Below are positions 13,840 to 27,100 of a stretch of DNA of 64,000 nt, piece after piece. Under the pieces are notes generated by a model, which was not told where the DNA came from, did not search any database, and saw only the letters and a list, made by a program, of their open reading frames with translations. Positions within the stretch are counted from its first letter, which is position 1. Each line of letters begins with the position of its first letter. The DNA is from Malurus cyaneus samueli (taxonomy: Eukaryota; Chordata; Aves; Passeriformes; Maluridae): positions 24,264,329 to 24,328,328 of the forward strand of contig CM019214.1 in assembly GCA_009741485.1 (NCBI GenBank), given 5' to 3'. Position numbers and translations under genes: made by a program.

Positions 13840-15625
13840 TGGGCTCCTGGAGCTGGAAGCTGAATTTGAGCACGTGGAGCTGGAGGCCATCGTGCAGCAG
13901 GAAAGCTGTGACATAATCACCACCAAGGAAACACGGCAGGATGATTCCATGGCTGGAATGCTGCAGTGGATGGCTACAAACTCTTCAGAGGGGACAGGAG
14001 AGGAGGGAGCAACACTTGGGTGGCTCTGTACATTCGGGAGGGTCTCAGCTGCAGAGATCAGGATGGTGATGATGAGGTTCAGTGCTTGCATGTGAGAATT
14101 TGGGGGAATGCCAGCAAGGCTGACACCTTGGTGGTAGCCTCTTCTAGATCACCCACTGGGATGAAGACATGGATGAATTACTGGGTAAGCAGCTGATGTT
14201 TGACTATTGCTCACCCTTGTTCTTGTGGGAGACTTTAACTTGCCAGATGTCTGCTGGAAGATCAGCACAGCAGAGAGAAGACAGTCCAGGGGTCCTTGAA
14301 ATGTGTGGAAGATAATACAGCTGGTAACACATTCTGGTGAACTAAGGAACAAGGTTAACAAAACCTTTGCCTTGTACATCCAAAGGGTGGACTTTGGCCT
14401 GTTCAGGACACTGGCTCAGATACCCTCTTGGGAAAGAAGAANNNNNNNNNNAAAAAAAAAAAAAAAAAAAAAAAAAAGGGGGGTGTCCAGGAAGGCTGGA
14501 CATGCTTTAAATAAGGAAATCTTACAAGTGCAGGAGTAGCTCATCCCTATGTGCTGAAAAATAAACCAGTGGGGAGCACCAGCCTGGCTAAACAGTAAGC
14601 TTTCTTTCCCTTGAACTCAGGGGAAAAAGGAGAGTTTATAGTATTAGGAATAAGGGGCAGGCAACTCAGGAAGAGTACAATGATGTCATTAGGTCATGTA
14701 GAGAGAAAATTAGAAAGGCAAAACTCAGCTAGAACTCAATCTGGCCACTGCTGTGAAGAATAATAAAAAGTGGTTTTATAAATAAGTTAACAAAAGGAGG
14801 GCTAAAGAAAATCTGCATCTTTTGTTGGGTGTGGAGGCGAACAACATTACTGAGGACGAGACAATGGTTGAGATGAAGAGGTTGGAAAATGCTTTCTTTT
14901 CCTCAATTTTCAGCAGAAAGTCTGGTTTTCCTCAGGGCACCTGGCCCCCTGAGCTGGTAGACAAGGACAGGGAGCAGAACTGACACCCTGCAACCCAAGG
15001 AAGGAGTCAGTGACCCGCTGTGCCACTTAGGTACCCAAAGGGCTATGGGGTCAGATGGGATGTGGAGAACTACAGGCCTGTCAGTCTGTCCTCGGTGTGG
15101 GAAAGGTCACAGAACAGCTCTTCTGGAGTGCCATCACGTGGCACATACAGGACAACCAGGGCATCAGGCACAGCCAGCACGGATTTAGGAAAGGCAGGTC
15201 CTGCTCGACCAACCTGACCTTTTACAACAAGGTGATTTGCCCAGTGGATTAGGGGAAGGCTGTGAATGTGTCTACCTGGACTTCAGCAAAGCCTTTGATA
15301 AGTCTCTCACTGCATTTTTCTGGAGAAGCTGGCAGCTCATCTTTGGATGGGTGCACTCCTTGCTGCGTTAAGAGCTGGCTGATGGCTGGGACTGAGGGGT
15401 GGCGGCAAATGGAGAAACATCCAGCTGCTGGCCGGGCACTGGTGGGGTCCCTCCAGGCTCATTATTGGGGCCAGTCCTATTTAACACCTTTATCAGTGAT
15501 CTGGAGGAGGAAATCAAGTGCACCTTCAGTCAGTTTGTGGATAATACCAAGTTATGCAGGAGGGAGCGTTGATCTGCTGGAGTGTAGGAAGGCTCTGCAG
15601 AGGGATCTGGATTTTCGGGGTGAAC
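13840..15625 (+). repeat. CR1 LINE, decayed ORF2 (endonuclease and reverse transcriptase)
   Basis: Pieces in different frames match avian CR1 ORF2 in the correct order: endonuclease segments (frames giving MDGYKLFRGD, VALYIREG and the 'gagactttaacttgccagatgtctgctgg' stretch), a linker piece with VDFGLFRTL, then reverse-transcriptase blocks YRPVSLSSV (about 15,075), HGFRKGRSC (about 15,180), YLDFSKAFD (about 15,275) and the catalytic block (about 15,535). That last block reads FVDNTKL where active copies have FADDTKL, so a catalytic Asp is lost. Multiple frameshifts and stops show a dead copy. It stops well before the CR1 3' end, so the 3' part is deleted. A poly-A run and a gap interrupt it at 14,442-14,477. 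CR1 is a non-LTR retrotransposon, not a retrovirus. Confidence 0.9.
14442..14477. other. Assembly gap (10 N) followed by a 26-A run
   Basis: Ten N at 14,442-14,451 are followed by 26 A and then six G. The CR1 consensus has no A-run here, so this is an insertion into the element or an assembly problem at a homopolymer. The true length is unknown. Confidence 0.95.
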
Positions 15626-18395
15626 TAGTGTTTTTATTAGATCAAGATATATCATTGGGAAAAATAAACTGGATTTCAGGTACACAAGCTGTCCTTCAGA
15701 TGAACCAAAAGCTTGTCAAAACACTGCTTAATAAATATTTTCATTTCATGAAGACTGCTACATCTGCCATCAAGTTTGCTTCTCCTCTCTAACTTCACAG
15801 CCAAAGTGTAAAACCCATGTGTCAAAGAGGCAGCAAAGCAGAGGTGTTAGTTCAGACAGCAGCACTTGTTCTTTTATCAGGCTCATGTTCCAGAACACTA
15901 CAGCAAAAACTACCAAAATTGTTTAATTCTGTACAGCAGAAACAAATAGGACATATATTAGCACCCTTGTAAATTAAGGCTCCTTACTGTTAAAGAACAA
16001 AACAAAAAGACTGGATAATGGTCTTTTACCTTTTTCACACTCACAGATTTTTGTCATACAATGAAATGACCAACAGATATTGAACATATCATCTTGAAAA
16101 AGCGCAGTGTTAGAGGACTGCCACTGGTACGTTCTATTTTGTACTCAGATTTTTACTTTACACAGTCCTATTTTAAGCTCTGCTCTTGGCTAAACTTTTA
16201 CATTTGCAGCACTGCAACATTAAATATAAAAAGCACATAAGCATGAACTTTGTGTGATTTCTCTGACCTACCCTAGTAAGCTTTATTTCAAAAGTCTCAA
16301 ATAAAACAATCCCAGGAGTTCTTCTACACACTCCTCAAATTAACAAGCAATCATGTCTTTCTTCCCCAGTGAACTCAGAGCTGCACTACCCTGAGTAAAA
16401 AGCAGATCATTACATGTATAACCTCATCCCTAATTCACTTAGCTGTGAGTAGCAAATCTCCCAGTTCATGCCCCTCAGGAGGTCTGATTTTCCGTCCTGC
16501 TCACAATATTACGCTGCTATCTAATTTCACATAGCCAGGAGAGCTCTTTATCTTCAGTGAGTTGGAGAGAAATCTTTGTTGGTCAAAATCTTTCTTTCTT
16601 AAAACTTGTGAAAAACTGAAGGGAAAGTCACTCAAGAGTGATATCCCTGTAAGTTTGCAAACACAAGTCTGGTAGTAAGATAACATACACAGAAAAACCT
16701 TTAAATTGTGAACCTGCTTTATATTTCACTATACATTAGCACTGACCAAACTTTGTAAAAATGGCACGTTATGCTCCCAAGATTAAACACAGGGAAAGTA
16801 CATCAGCCAGCCACAAGCTTTAGAAGTCAATGTTTTGACTGCTTAAAATTTTGGATGCCTTTTCAATTCCTCAAACCTAGAGACTCAACCAAGGCATATT
16901 ATTAGGCAGGTATGTTAAGAAGAGTTCAAGCTCTTCCAGGCATTGGAACTATGCTGAGAAATTTTCTTTTATGTGTACAAGCTTCCTTCTATCCCTTTTT
17001 GGAATAAACTAAATTAAAATCCTGGGTAGGACAGATGATGAGTAGCATATCCAGCAGAGGAAAGGATAATAAGCCTGAGGCCAGCACTGGCAGAAGCACA
17101 AACTGGCACAGGCTCTTCCAAGCCAGCAAGGACAGTAACTGGATGGACAAAGCAACGATGAAGCAACTTCCACCCATAGGAGAGAAAAAAGTTGAGGTGC
17201 TGTCACTCCTTCCTGCTCGGTCTGTGCCACCCCAGAGAACAGGGTTCAAGCTTTACTGTCCAAAACCAGAAAGCCTCTTTGTTACGGCACTGATTTAACA
17301 AATGGGAGCCCTGTGTTCTGGCTCCTTTTCCTGTGATGGTTTCTGTCATTTGTTCGGTATCTACATAATTCACACACAGTCTGAGTAAAAAGCCAAGGAA
17401 CCTCACGTTGCCTCTCCTGCAGAATCACATCCTTGCTGTTTCTCCAGCACAGGACTAGTGACAGATTTTGCAAATTGCCCTAATGTTATGAGAGCCATAA
17501 ATATTGGTACTGAGAACTGTCTTTGACCTTGTGGAGTGGGCAGCCCCCAGAGGAGAGGGGGCCTGGCTGCTTCTGAAACTCAGCAGGAAATTGGTCATGT
17601 CTCCTCCATCCTGGGGGAATGCTCTGGGAAATGGATTATTATTTGTCGAGGGAGGGAGGCACTACATGATAACTCACGACAACAGATTCTGCTGCTGCCG
17701 TGTCTTGTGTGGTCCCAGCAAGGGCAGTCAGAGCACCCACACTGGGGACACATGGGGACAGGGCCCTGGCTGGGCTTTGGCACAAAAGGATTGCTCAATT
17801 CAAGGCTTTGACTAACACCAAAATGGGATTGAGACCCAAGAGGAGGATGAATTTTGTACTCTGGGGAAGTTCAGGCGGTCCAGGGATGAGACTGCTCAAC
17901 TGAGCCCCCAAAAACAAGGGAGTCAGATACATCTAAGCTGATTAGTAACAATGAGCTTATGGTAGTGACTAATGCCCAGTTCAGCACCCACACATCAGAA
18001 CAGAATCATCTGACCAAACACAGGCATCTCAGCCACTTGGACCAGGCCCTTTTTTAAGGTTTATGCCAAGAAAGAACCAATACCCGCTGGTGATTCATCT
18101 GCTCAGGATGACTGAAAAGTTCCTGGTTGTGAGCTGAGAACAAAAGGAGGCTGTGCTGAGTAGCTCACATACAGGCACCAATATTCAGCTGTGCAGGTGC
18201 CTATACAAGCAAGGCCCACAAGGACTGTCTGTGATGCTGCATTTTTCAGTGTCCCATCATTACCAAGCTCAAAGAGGTCACAGATCAGCTGGCTCCAGGA
18301 CTGTGTTGCCTGGTTTCTGGTCCTAACTGAGATTACATCCCCAGCAACTCAGAGCGTGGTGTCTGTGTGGAAGCTTGAGGAAGCATTCACATCAG

Positions 18396-18412
18396 AAAAA
18401 AAAAAAAAAAAA
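18396..18412. repeat. A17 homopolymer
   Basis: Seventeen A on the plus strand, with no recognisable retrocopy or element immediately upstream. Confidence 0.9.
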
Positions 18413-20747
18413 GGCTGATAGGAAGGTGAATACCACACTCATAAAATAGGAAACATTTTTGGGTTTCACAGGAACACTCCATGGTTTGAAAGCTTTCTGT
18501 TGGCACATACTCAGTGGATGCCTGACAGAGGCACCTGCAGCAGTGTTCTTCCCTGGGTGGGCTCAGAACTGAATCACACCAGGTTTTGGAATGAATCTTC
18601 CAATTTCATTTCCTCCAAAAGGATCTGAGGTCTGGTGCACAACAGCTGCTGTGGGAAATCAATCACTTGGACTAAGAGGGTTTGCTCCAAAGCTGCACTA
18701 TTTCTCCAAACTGCAAATCTGTACTTAGGCAATAAGCAGCATGTCCCAAAAGTAGCAAAAGCAATATTCAAACAAAAAGACACCCAAGGTCATGTTTTTA
18801 TTTCTCAGACTGACTCTATGAAATCAGGGATTTATTGAAGCTGCTGTTGGATGAGGATATGTTATGCAGAAGCTCAGAGCAGACTATCTTAACTATTCCT
18901 GCAAATATACAGAGTGTTGGATTATGCTTCAATCCAAGACTTGGGTCAGTCCTTACGTTATCCAAACTATGCTTTCAGTCATCATTTCACTGGCATCTTC
19001 CAACTAGTTAAGTTTCTTCAATTATTAAGTGAGGATCCATAGAAGTAGAAAAGACAGCCTCACCTATCCAGGAGCACTCCTGAAACACAGAATGTTGTCC
19101 ACACTTCAGGAAAAGCTGGTTTTCTAGGCTCTGATCCAAATTTGTGAGAGCATGTTACCAGGAGTCCAATAAAGCAACCAATTTCTTCAAATGAATTAGG
19201 ATGTTACAAGCAGAGAAAATATTCCATATGCAAACAAATCATCAAAGTGTAAAGATTAAAGTACATAATTTTTACAAGATGAAAGACATTTTAATAGAGT
19301 TTATTCTAGCAGTAGGTCAGCTAGGTCACAGCAGGATGTTAAATCCTGCAATCCATGAGGTATTTAAAGAGCAAGAAACCAAACTACTGAAGATGATTTA
19401 CTTGTATAAGAATCAAGAACAATAGAACTAGTCACTTCTGTGCTCCATGAAAAGTTAGTTCACATTAAAATAAAAAAGGTTAAAAAAATATATTTACACA
19501 TAGAATCAAGAGAATCAGAGACTGAAAAAATCAACATTTCTAGAATTGCTATTCAGAGTGAATTTCCAACTGAGGCAACAGACACCTTCTTTGGACAGCT
19601 AATAGATGCTGATGTAAATATTCTGAGTAATTTTAGAGGAGCTATACAAATATGACCCTCCCACATAGTGGAACGTACATAGACATTGCTCATAAAATTA
19701 TTTTAGAGTTCTTATTCATTTCACCCTGTTAGCATATGGTAGTTACCAATTCAGACACAACTGGCAGCAATTTCAGAATACCTGAAAAATCTAGACAGTA
19801 CTAAACAAAGGGAGAAATATCTGAGATACTAAGTTCATTGTCATCAAGAACACAAAGGCTGGTACCTGGGAAAAGGTGAGGAATCCTTGAACAAAGCATG
19901 ACCCATGTCAACAGTGGGGACAGGGTGAAGTGGCAAGAGTTTGTCAGGAAGTTATCACAGAGCTAACAGCTGCCAGCAGGGAAAAACGAAGCATGGGATA
20001 AAAGGCTGAGGCACAGAGATAAACAACTCCCATGCAGATGTCCCAGTGAAGAAGCCTTCTCCTACCTGTGTGCTAGGATGAGGTGTTATTCAGCACAGAA
20101 ACAATTGTATCATTTGTTTACTCTCCTGTCATGTTGCAGTGAGTTTCCACAGGATGCTGAAAGAGGCTCTTTGTTCTTCCAAGGGCAGTGCTGCTCTGGT
20201 CCCCCTTGCTCCACCTTGCTCCCTTTCTCAGCAGATTTTGGTCACCTCACTTATACAAACAGTGAAGTTGTGGGAAATGAGCTTCAGCCAGTCCCACACA
20301 GGTTTCCAGCTCCTGTTCACTTCTGCACTGATCTGGCTTTGCTGCCAGCTCAGAAGTTCTCCAGGCTGTAATCACACTCCCTACTGTCATCAATGCACTC
20401 AGAGTTTGGGGAGAAACACATTACATTTGCATTGCCATGGCAGCTGCAAAACAACTCCCATGAGGATGTTAGCTCAGGTTGGTAAGTCATTTGCTTCTTT
20501 ACACACTTGACTCCCTTATCTCCTCCACATCCTTTTGGGCAGCAAGCTCCTGCCCTTGTGATTGTTGACAATCTGCCTTTCCTGAAAACCTCCTTTAGCT
20601 CAGGGCTGCAATTCCTGCTTACACAGGTTCCTGCACAGAACTCAACCTCTACTTTTAAGGTATTGCTCAAAACTGCTTTTACATGGAAGAGCACTGGCAA
20701 GGGTGCTCCTTCCAGCTGCACTTCAGGTTGGATGTCTTTTTGTCCCC

Positions 20748-20771
20748 TTTTTTTTTTTTTTTTTTTTTTTT
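20748..20771. repeat. T24 homopolymer
   Basis: Twenty-four T on the plus strand. Read on the minus strand it is a poly-A run. The sequence on its 5' minus-strand side (above 20,772) was not recognised as a retrocopy. Confidence 0.9.
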
Positions 20772-23700
20772 GTAAAAATCACAGTTTCTCACAGGCAATA
20801 CAACTGCAACAGGATTAAATGATGAGTTCTCTCCTTAACACCACAGTTCACAATTGGCACCACAATTTTTTAGCAGGTACTCAAACACTTCCAAATAACA
20901 CCATTTATTGAAAATGTTTTGAAAATACATTTGCACATTACAATCTTAGGAAATTTTTCACATTTCACAAAGCAGTGGCCAGTGTCTTTCATTGGGGACA
21001 ACATACAGTGACATCAACCCTGCTGTCACTATTTCTAAGGCACGTATTCACAAACTACTTTAGGAAAGTGCTGCCATAAAAATATATTTTATGTTTCATT
21101 ACCATTAAAGCTTCTTTTAGTGAAAAGACAAATTTGCTGTGTAACCTGAGATTTTCTATAGCAATGCAAAGCTCTCAAACTTGCTGTTTTACAAAGCTGT
21201 AACAAGGAACATGGTGCTTTTTACTTCTGTGCAGACATCTAACTTCTGATGAATTAAAGAAGTCACTTCGCCCAAAATCAAAATGAAGCACAACACTCAA
21301 AATCCAGAATTTTTTCTTTATAGACAAATGTGTTCCAAGAATCTGGAGCCCATCAGTTACATAGCTCAGGTTCAGCTTCTGTGACAGGTTTGATGATGGC
21401 CCACAGATAACGGGATCCAGCCTTACAGGCAGAACAGCACCTCTCACCTTCCTCTTCTCTCTCTCCCTGGCTTTGCAGGGCTGCCTGCAGTCATGATGCA
21501 GTGATTTCTAAATTAAAACATCATTCCATTCTCCTGGGGGATAAGTGCCATGACAACGGAGTGGTCACAGGATGCAGGAAAACAGGGGCGAACCTTACTT
21601 AATTTGCTTTACACTTATTGACTGCAATTAACTGTGGCACAGCTGGAGGCCAGATAGCTCTCCAGGTTTATGACTGTTTTTTTCTACAACTTTCATACAA
21701 GAAACTAGAGCTTAACATATAAAGTTATTTACTTTCTCTCTTAGAAAATACAAATATAAAACCACCTTTTAATACCACTTCTGTAATTTTGTAGGTTAGA
21801 ATTACATTCAGTATATCAGACTTCCAGGAGAAGTAGAGCAAATGAATTTATGCAAAGTCAAATCACTTATAAAAAAAGTGAAAAAACTTGCATTCAACAT
21901 TAATTATTATAATCACATAGAGCTGAAATACAGCAACCATTTTTCATTTGTACATATTGAACAGCAAAAAAGTAAAAAAAAATACATATACAAGCTTAAT
22001 AGGGAAAAAAACCTGCAACAGTTTTCTACTGCTCAAGAATAAAACAATTTTCCCTTAAATGTTTTAGTGCATTCCCCCTCATTCCCAAGAACTAATGAAT
22101 TCTGTCTTCCTGTTCCAAGGCAAACTGAAACCAGTCAAATCTTCCTTCAAACCAAGAACAGCTGTGAACTAGTGAATTAATACAATTCACCTGAGATCAC
22201 TCTGAAATATAGGACAAGATGAATAATGATTAACAGCTAAGGTGCACAACCGTTTGGTAACTTTTGAAGAGAAACAGCATTTACACAGAACAGTTTTTGC
22301 TACAGAACAGTAAAACTGTCATCTGTAATAAGAATAGTAGAGAAAGAAACAGTATGACAACTGCAAGCAGTTTACTCTTCTATTTTCTTCTATTCAATAT
22401 TGGCCTGTTCCCAAGTTTCTGCAACACAAAAAGAAGAGGAAGGAAGATTAAATGTAAAAAAATCAATTATTAAAAATATTTCTTCTATAACTCAGATTAT
22501 TTCATGCTTATGTAATTTTCACTCAAATTTGTTGACTGATTTCAAAGCAGTCCTATGTAAATACTACAAGTAGATGCATTTCATCTGCATCAAACAGCAT
22601 AAAGCAAAACCACAAAGCTGAATATAGTCTACATGTGCATCCAGCTCTGATTAATGGACAGAATTAACCATGAGATAAAAATAAATGAGCCAATGCTTCT
22701 CCCGCTCCTTAATATCTGGATTTAGTTATTTAATCCTTTCTAAAGTAATTCTTGAATACAACTGGTATCCACCAGTATCATGTTCCAACAAAATCACCAT
22801 GGCTGCTGATAACCACTTAAAAACATCATGAAAATACTCATCCAAGCACTGAACAAGTCGTGCTGCCACGATAAACAGAGAACTACCATTCATAAATTAC
22901 ATTGATGAAAGCAAGGGCTTTTCCAAAGGGATTGTCCTGTACTTTGTGTTGGTCTCAAGAAACAGAACCATTGTGATGTTTGGAGGTGGGAAGAATCCAG
23001 CAAAGAGTGAAAAGGAACATTTTGTCTCCTTATTTTTTGCTTATTTTAGGCCATACATCAGTACTGTATGTACATGTACCAGGTCACTAAATCATTTAAC
23101 ATTCTGTTCTTGGCTCTCATGATTTGGGGATGAGCCATTATCTTTAACATGTGGTACATGAAGGAGAATTCAACTGAAAATATCAGAAGAAACCCATGCA
23201 TCTAACGACTGAACTCCAGTTTCTAGTATCTCATGCCGCTACTTTGATGAGGAGACCATCAGGCAGAAATGCATACAGAGCCTTTTTAATTGTGTGTTTG
23301 GCACAGCTGCTTAGTGTCTACACCACGTGAGACACAATTGAGGGGAAATTCTGCCTTACAAAAGTGCTCAGAAATACTGAGAAGCATGACTGAGAGTGTC
23401 ATAACAGCCCCAGCTCTGATGAATGTGCACAGGAAAAATAAGTTTCAAGCTCAGATCCTGCAGGGATCATGTGCCCCACAGGAAATACAACCTCCAAACT
23501 GAAAGGAAATCTGTGACTACCATGATTATAAGTGAATACACCACCAATGCAACATCACTGTGGCAAAGCCAATGGCAAACAAAGCTACAATTTTATAAAA
23601 CTCATTTGTATCTCTATGACTCTGCAGATTAAATCCAAGTATTTACACTGGGATGTCTTTGTGGTATCAATGCATCAGATGCAATTACAGGTGAATATTA

Positions 23701-23774
23701 ATGCAAAATTTAAAGTTATCTCTACGTAGTGTACTCGAAGTGATTCCAACTGGAAAACTGAAGACACAAAAACC

Positions 23775-24097
23775 CCCATAATTTAAAAATGTATTTTTAA
23801 TGTATCTTCAAACAGTAACACAACTTGGTTTTGTGCAGTATCATACATAAAAGACGTACCCAAAACACTTAGAAGACTTTAACATCTCAATTGCAAAGTT
23901 AAGCAGCAGAAGAGGAAAACAAGTGCTACAGACAAGAAAGAAGACATAAGCTCTCAGGTGGGACTTGAAACCAAGTGAGAATTAAATTAGCTTTATCTCC
24001 TGTTTTAAGTGTAGAATAAAACAGTCAAAAAGCAGTATCAAAACATTTCAGTTTACCTCAATAGCATCATCCATTTCTGTGCTCTCATACAACCATT
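23775..24097 (-). other. CTPS2: Probable CTPS2 3' UTR
   Basis: This stretch follows the CTPS2 stop codon (24,098-24,100, minus strand) and runs to just past the first good poly-A signal. The lower end is inferred from ATTAAA at 23,796-23,801 and the GT-rich tract beyond it. Longer forms using more distal signals, for example an AATAAA at 20,904-20,909 read on the minus strand, cannot be excluded. Confidence 0.45.
23796..23801 (-). terminator. CTPS2: Candidate poly-A signal ATTAAA of CTPS2
   Basis: On the minus strand ATTAAA occurs about 300 nt after the CTPS2 stop. About 20-30 nt further on comes a G/T-rich stretch (gggggtttttgtgtctt), the expected downstream element for cleavage. ATTAAA is the commonest variant of AATAAA. 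Confidence 0.5.
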
Positions 24098-24167
24098 TCA
24101 GCTTGTGTCAGAATAAGGAAACTCTTTTTCTGGAGAGCTGTCATCACTTAGGTCACTGTAGCTGTCA
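24098..24167 (-). CDS. CTPS2: CTPS2 terminal coding exon
   Basis: The minus strand has the acceptor gcttcttacag before 24,167. A split Ser codon (AG|T) is completed, followed by [16 protein letters not shown], a few more residues and TGA at 24,100-24,098. The SDxYSDxSDDS pattern is the start of the CTPS2 tail known from mammals. The last residues differ from the mammalian ending, which is normal for this disordered tail. The tail is rich in Ser next to Asp/Glu/Pro, so phosphorylation is likely by analogy with CTPS1, but no site is proven here. Confidence 0.88.
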
Positions 24168-27100
24168 CTGTAAGAAGCAATAAGAATTCAGAAGGATCTA
24201 AACCAAACATTTTATTCCAAACCCTCCAACCCATGATGCACATGATCAACACTTTCCTCAGATGCAACTCATTTCCAGAAAACTTTAAGCTCATGCCAAA
24301 ACCATGGTATTTTAGAACACCTTCCTCTAAAGGAATGGGCTGGAGTTTGGAGTTTAAGACCTGATGAGGAAGAATGTTCCACCTGATAAATAGTATGTTC
24401 AATTTCTTTTTGCTTGGCTCGTGTATTCATATATTCATGAATACTCGTGTATTCATACTCATTCATTCTATATTTTGCTGGTGCTGTGTGTCTACGATCA
24501 TGATTAACAACATAGAGAATAACAGTTATTCAGAGCAAGAATAAAAGGAATTTCTCTTTTATGGTAAAGAAAATAATTGTTTTGACCAAAGGAAAAACTT
24601 AAGACAACTTTATTAGCTCAGAATTCTTCAATTTACACTTAAATTATAATTCTTGCTCTTCTAGTCAGAACACGAGTAACTTTCATAGCACCAAGCTCTA
24701 TCCTGACAGTTTTCCAGAGGTTTTATCCCCTTTTGCGGTTTCCTGAGAGAAGCAGACTGCTTTTCACAGACCAAGCTGCCATGCAATAGATTGTTTTGTA
24801 AGTGGCGAGAACAAGGAAACAGTGAAGAACAGGAATCACCGCGGTGACTGAGAGAAAGAAGTGTCCACAAACCACCATGTTCAGTCAATAAGATGTCTGT
24901 TGGGTCTCCAATTTGATCTTAAATCTTTTCAGAAGTGCCTCCAGCCTCAACCCCTCCCTACTATGTTTCACTTCTACAGTCTTTTCCAGATACTCAAATT
25001 TGGGCAAAGGGAGCCCAGGGAACTCACAAGCACATCTGAGCAGCAGAAATTCTGGACCCAGAAATTCTGTGACCCTGCAGAGCACAGGCTGTGATTAGCA
25101 CAGCACAGGTGAGGATCTCAGACCTCATTTGAGCTGGAACATGGTGACAGCCGTGGCTCCCAACTCCACACCAGCCACCGCACAGTTGTCACATGTCCCT
25201 TTTCCCTCCCACCCTTCACCCTGCAGGCAGCAGCACCCAGTCACACCATGCTCCATCCCTGGGAAGGATCTCCTGCCGAGGCAGCGAGCCCAGGACACCC
25301 AGACAGAGCTTCACCAGTGGGTCCCTGCTGGTAATGCTCCAAGGGAGCAGTGCAGCCCCACAACACTGAAATGTGGAACACTGAACAAACTGCACTCAGC
25401 TACTCTGCTGCTTGGTACTGAATTTCACCCCCTCTTCTTGAAGAGAAAAGCAAAACCAAAGAGAGAAGAGCTAAAAAGACAGACACCTGAACAGAGTGGG
25501 ACAGGAGGAATGGCATCAACAGTCACCTTGTTTAATTTATACTTCTGTTAGGAAAGTCTCCCACAGTTACAGCAAGTCACTGTATCAATTTTTGTGTAAA
25601 ATAACAGATATTCTGGCTGTCCTAACATTAAGACTTCACCTAGAGCAGTCTGCCCTTTCTTTGCATGACACACACTGGTGGCATAGCTCTTATAAAGAGT
25701 GTGTCATATCAGGCTAGTGTGAAATGCTCAATTTGATCATGTCACCAGCTGGTGATCAATTACACAGCTCAAATGAGGAAAGTGCTGTTAACAGAATGTT
25801 CAAGCATGCCAGATGCACACAGACAAACACAACATCACCAACATTGTACTTACTTTTTTCTGAAAGTACCCGTGGAAACATGGAACAAAAACTCAGTATT
25901 ATTAAAACAGTTTTGTGTTTTCACATCACAGCAAAATAGCAAATACTGTCCACAGAACCGAGAGAACTGTGATTGCAGAGAACTGCATAATCTTATGACA
26001 GCCCTGATTTAAGCCCAAAGTCTTCAGAGAACTGTTTTTTTTATTTAGCTCTGCTGCCCAGTGGTAATCAGAGCCCAAAACCGTGCCAGAGCTCTGTATA
26101 CAACAGAGTCTGGGACTCAGATGTTGTTGTGGGTAGATGTTCAAGGACAATGCTGAAGGACCCATGAGGTGCGTGGAGAACTGTCCAGATTCATCTCCTG
26201 GAGGCAGCCAGGTGCTGATCCCCACCCAGCACTCTCACCCTAGGCATCCCCCCCTCAATGACACAGGTTTTAGAGGCATTTGCCCACAGAAGCCATCACA
26301 GAGCCTGGATGTTTCTGTGATTTCACTGACTTACCAGCCCAGCAGCCTAAGCTGTTTTCAGTTTGCCGAAGCTGAGGCTCACTTGGCCATTAGAGCAGAG
26401 GTTACAACACTTACTCAGATGATGAGCTTTGTTCCTGTTGCCACACTGCCCAATTTCAGTACAAGACTTGACACCACATCCCACAGAAGGGTTCTCACCA
26501 TCACATTCTTGACTTCTGCAGTAGCATAGCACCTCACCGTCTCCCCTGCTTTAGGGCTGCTCTATGGGGTGTAAGGCAGTTCTATGTCTCACAAGCAGGT
26601 CCCCAAGGGCAATAAAGGTAAGGAAAATACCCCAGTAAGGATCAGCCCTTTGGATTCAGACTCAGGTAACTGTCAGTTTCTCAGATTCAGCTGCTTGAAT
26701 GAGATCTTTATGCACACCCAGAATCTGTGGCAGCATCTTAACAGAAACACCCTGGGCCCCAAGAAAACCAGAACTGCAAGAGTTAAGCTGCCAGTGGACT
26801 TGAAAGCAAACAGACACTCCTGAAACTTGGCATATCTACACCTGTTACATCTTCAAACCAGCACTGGTGTCCCGTTTCTAAGATTTACTCTGATGTCAAA
26901 TGTACTTGACTCATGTAATCTGAAGGAAAACTGCAAATAAACAAGTCATCTTTTCTCTTTGGAATAAATGTGTACTTTGTTCCAAATTACAATGAGTTGT
27001 ACACAGATATTAAACACAAAAACCAAATGGATGCTTTGTGCTCATAGTTGGCAACATTAAGCAACCTTACTTAAATCTGCTGTCTGTGAAAGTGGGGGTG

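Larger units (their letters stand above)
15626..23770. other. Intergenic DNA downstream of CTPS2, no gene recognised
   Basis: AT-rich DNA with modestly GC-richer patches at about 17,500-17,880 and 20,070-20,720. The longest frame, 20,350-20,721 on the minus strand (123 codons), is cysteine-rich (it reads ACCPKGCGGD in the middle) but matches no family I know and has no splice or codon-use support. Poly-A and poly-T runs lie at 18,396-18,412 and 20,748-20,771. If CTPS2 uses a distal poly-A site, its 3' UTR could extend into the right-hand part. Confidence 0.5.

Noticed and set aside
13840..15625. Endogenous retrovirus
   Set aside because: The order of endonuclease then reverse transcriptase, and the YRPVSL and YLDFSKAFD blocks, fit CR1 LINE ORF2. 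No LTRs, primer-binding site or gag/env were seen.
25129..25551. 140-codon plus-strand frame in the last CTPS2 intron
   Set aside because: It is Pro/Ser/Gln/Thr-rich, without a domain or splice context, in a GC-richer patch where stops are rarer by chance.
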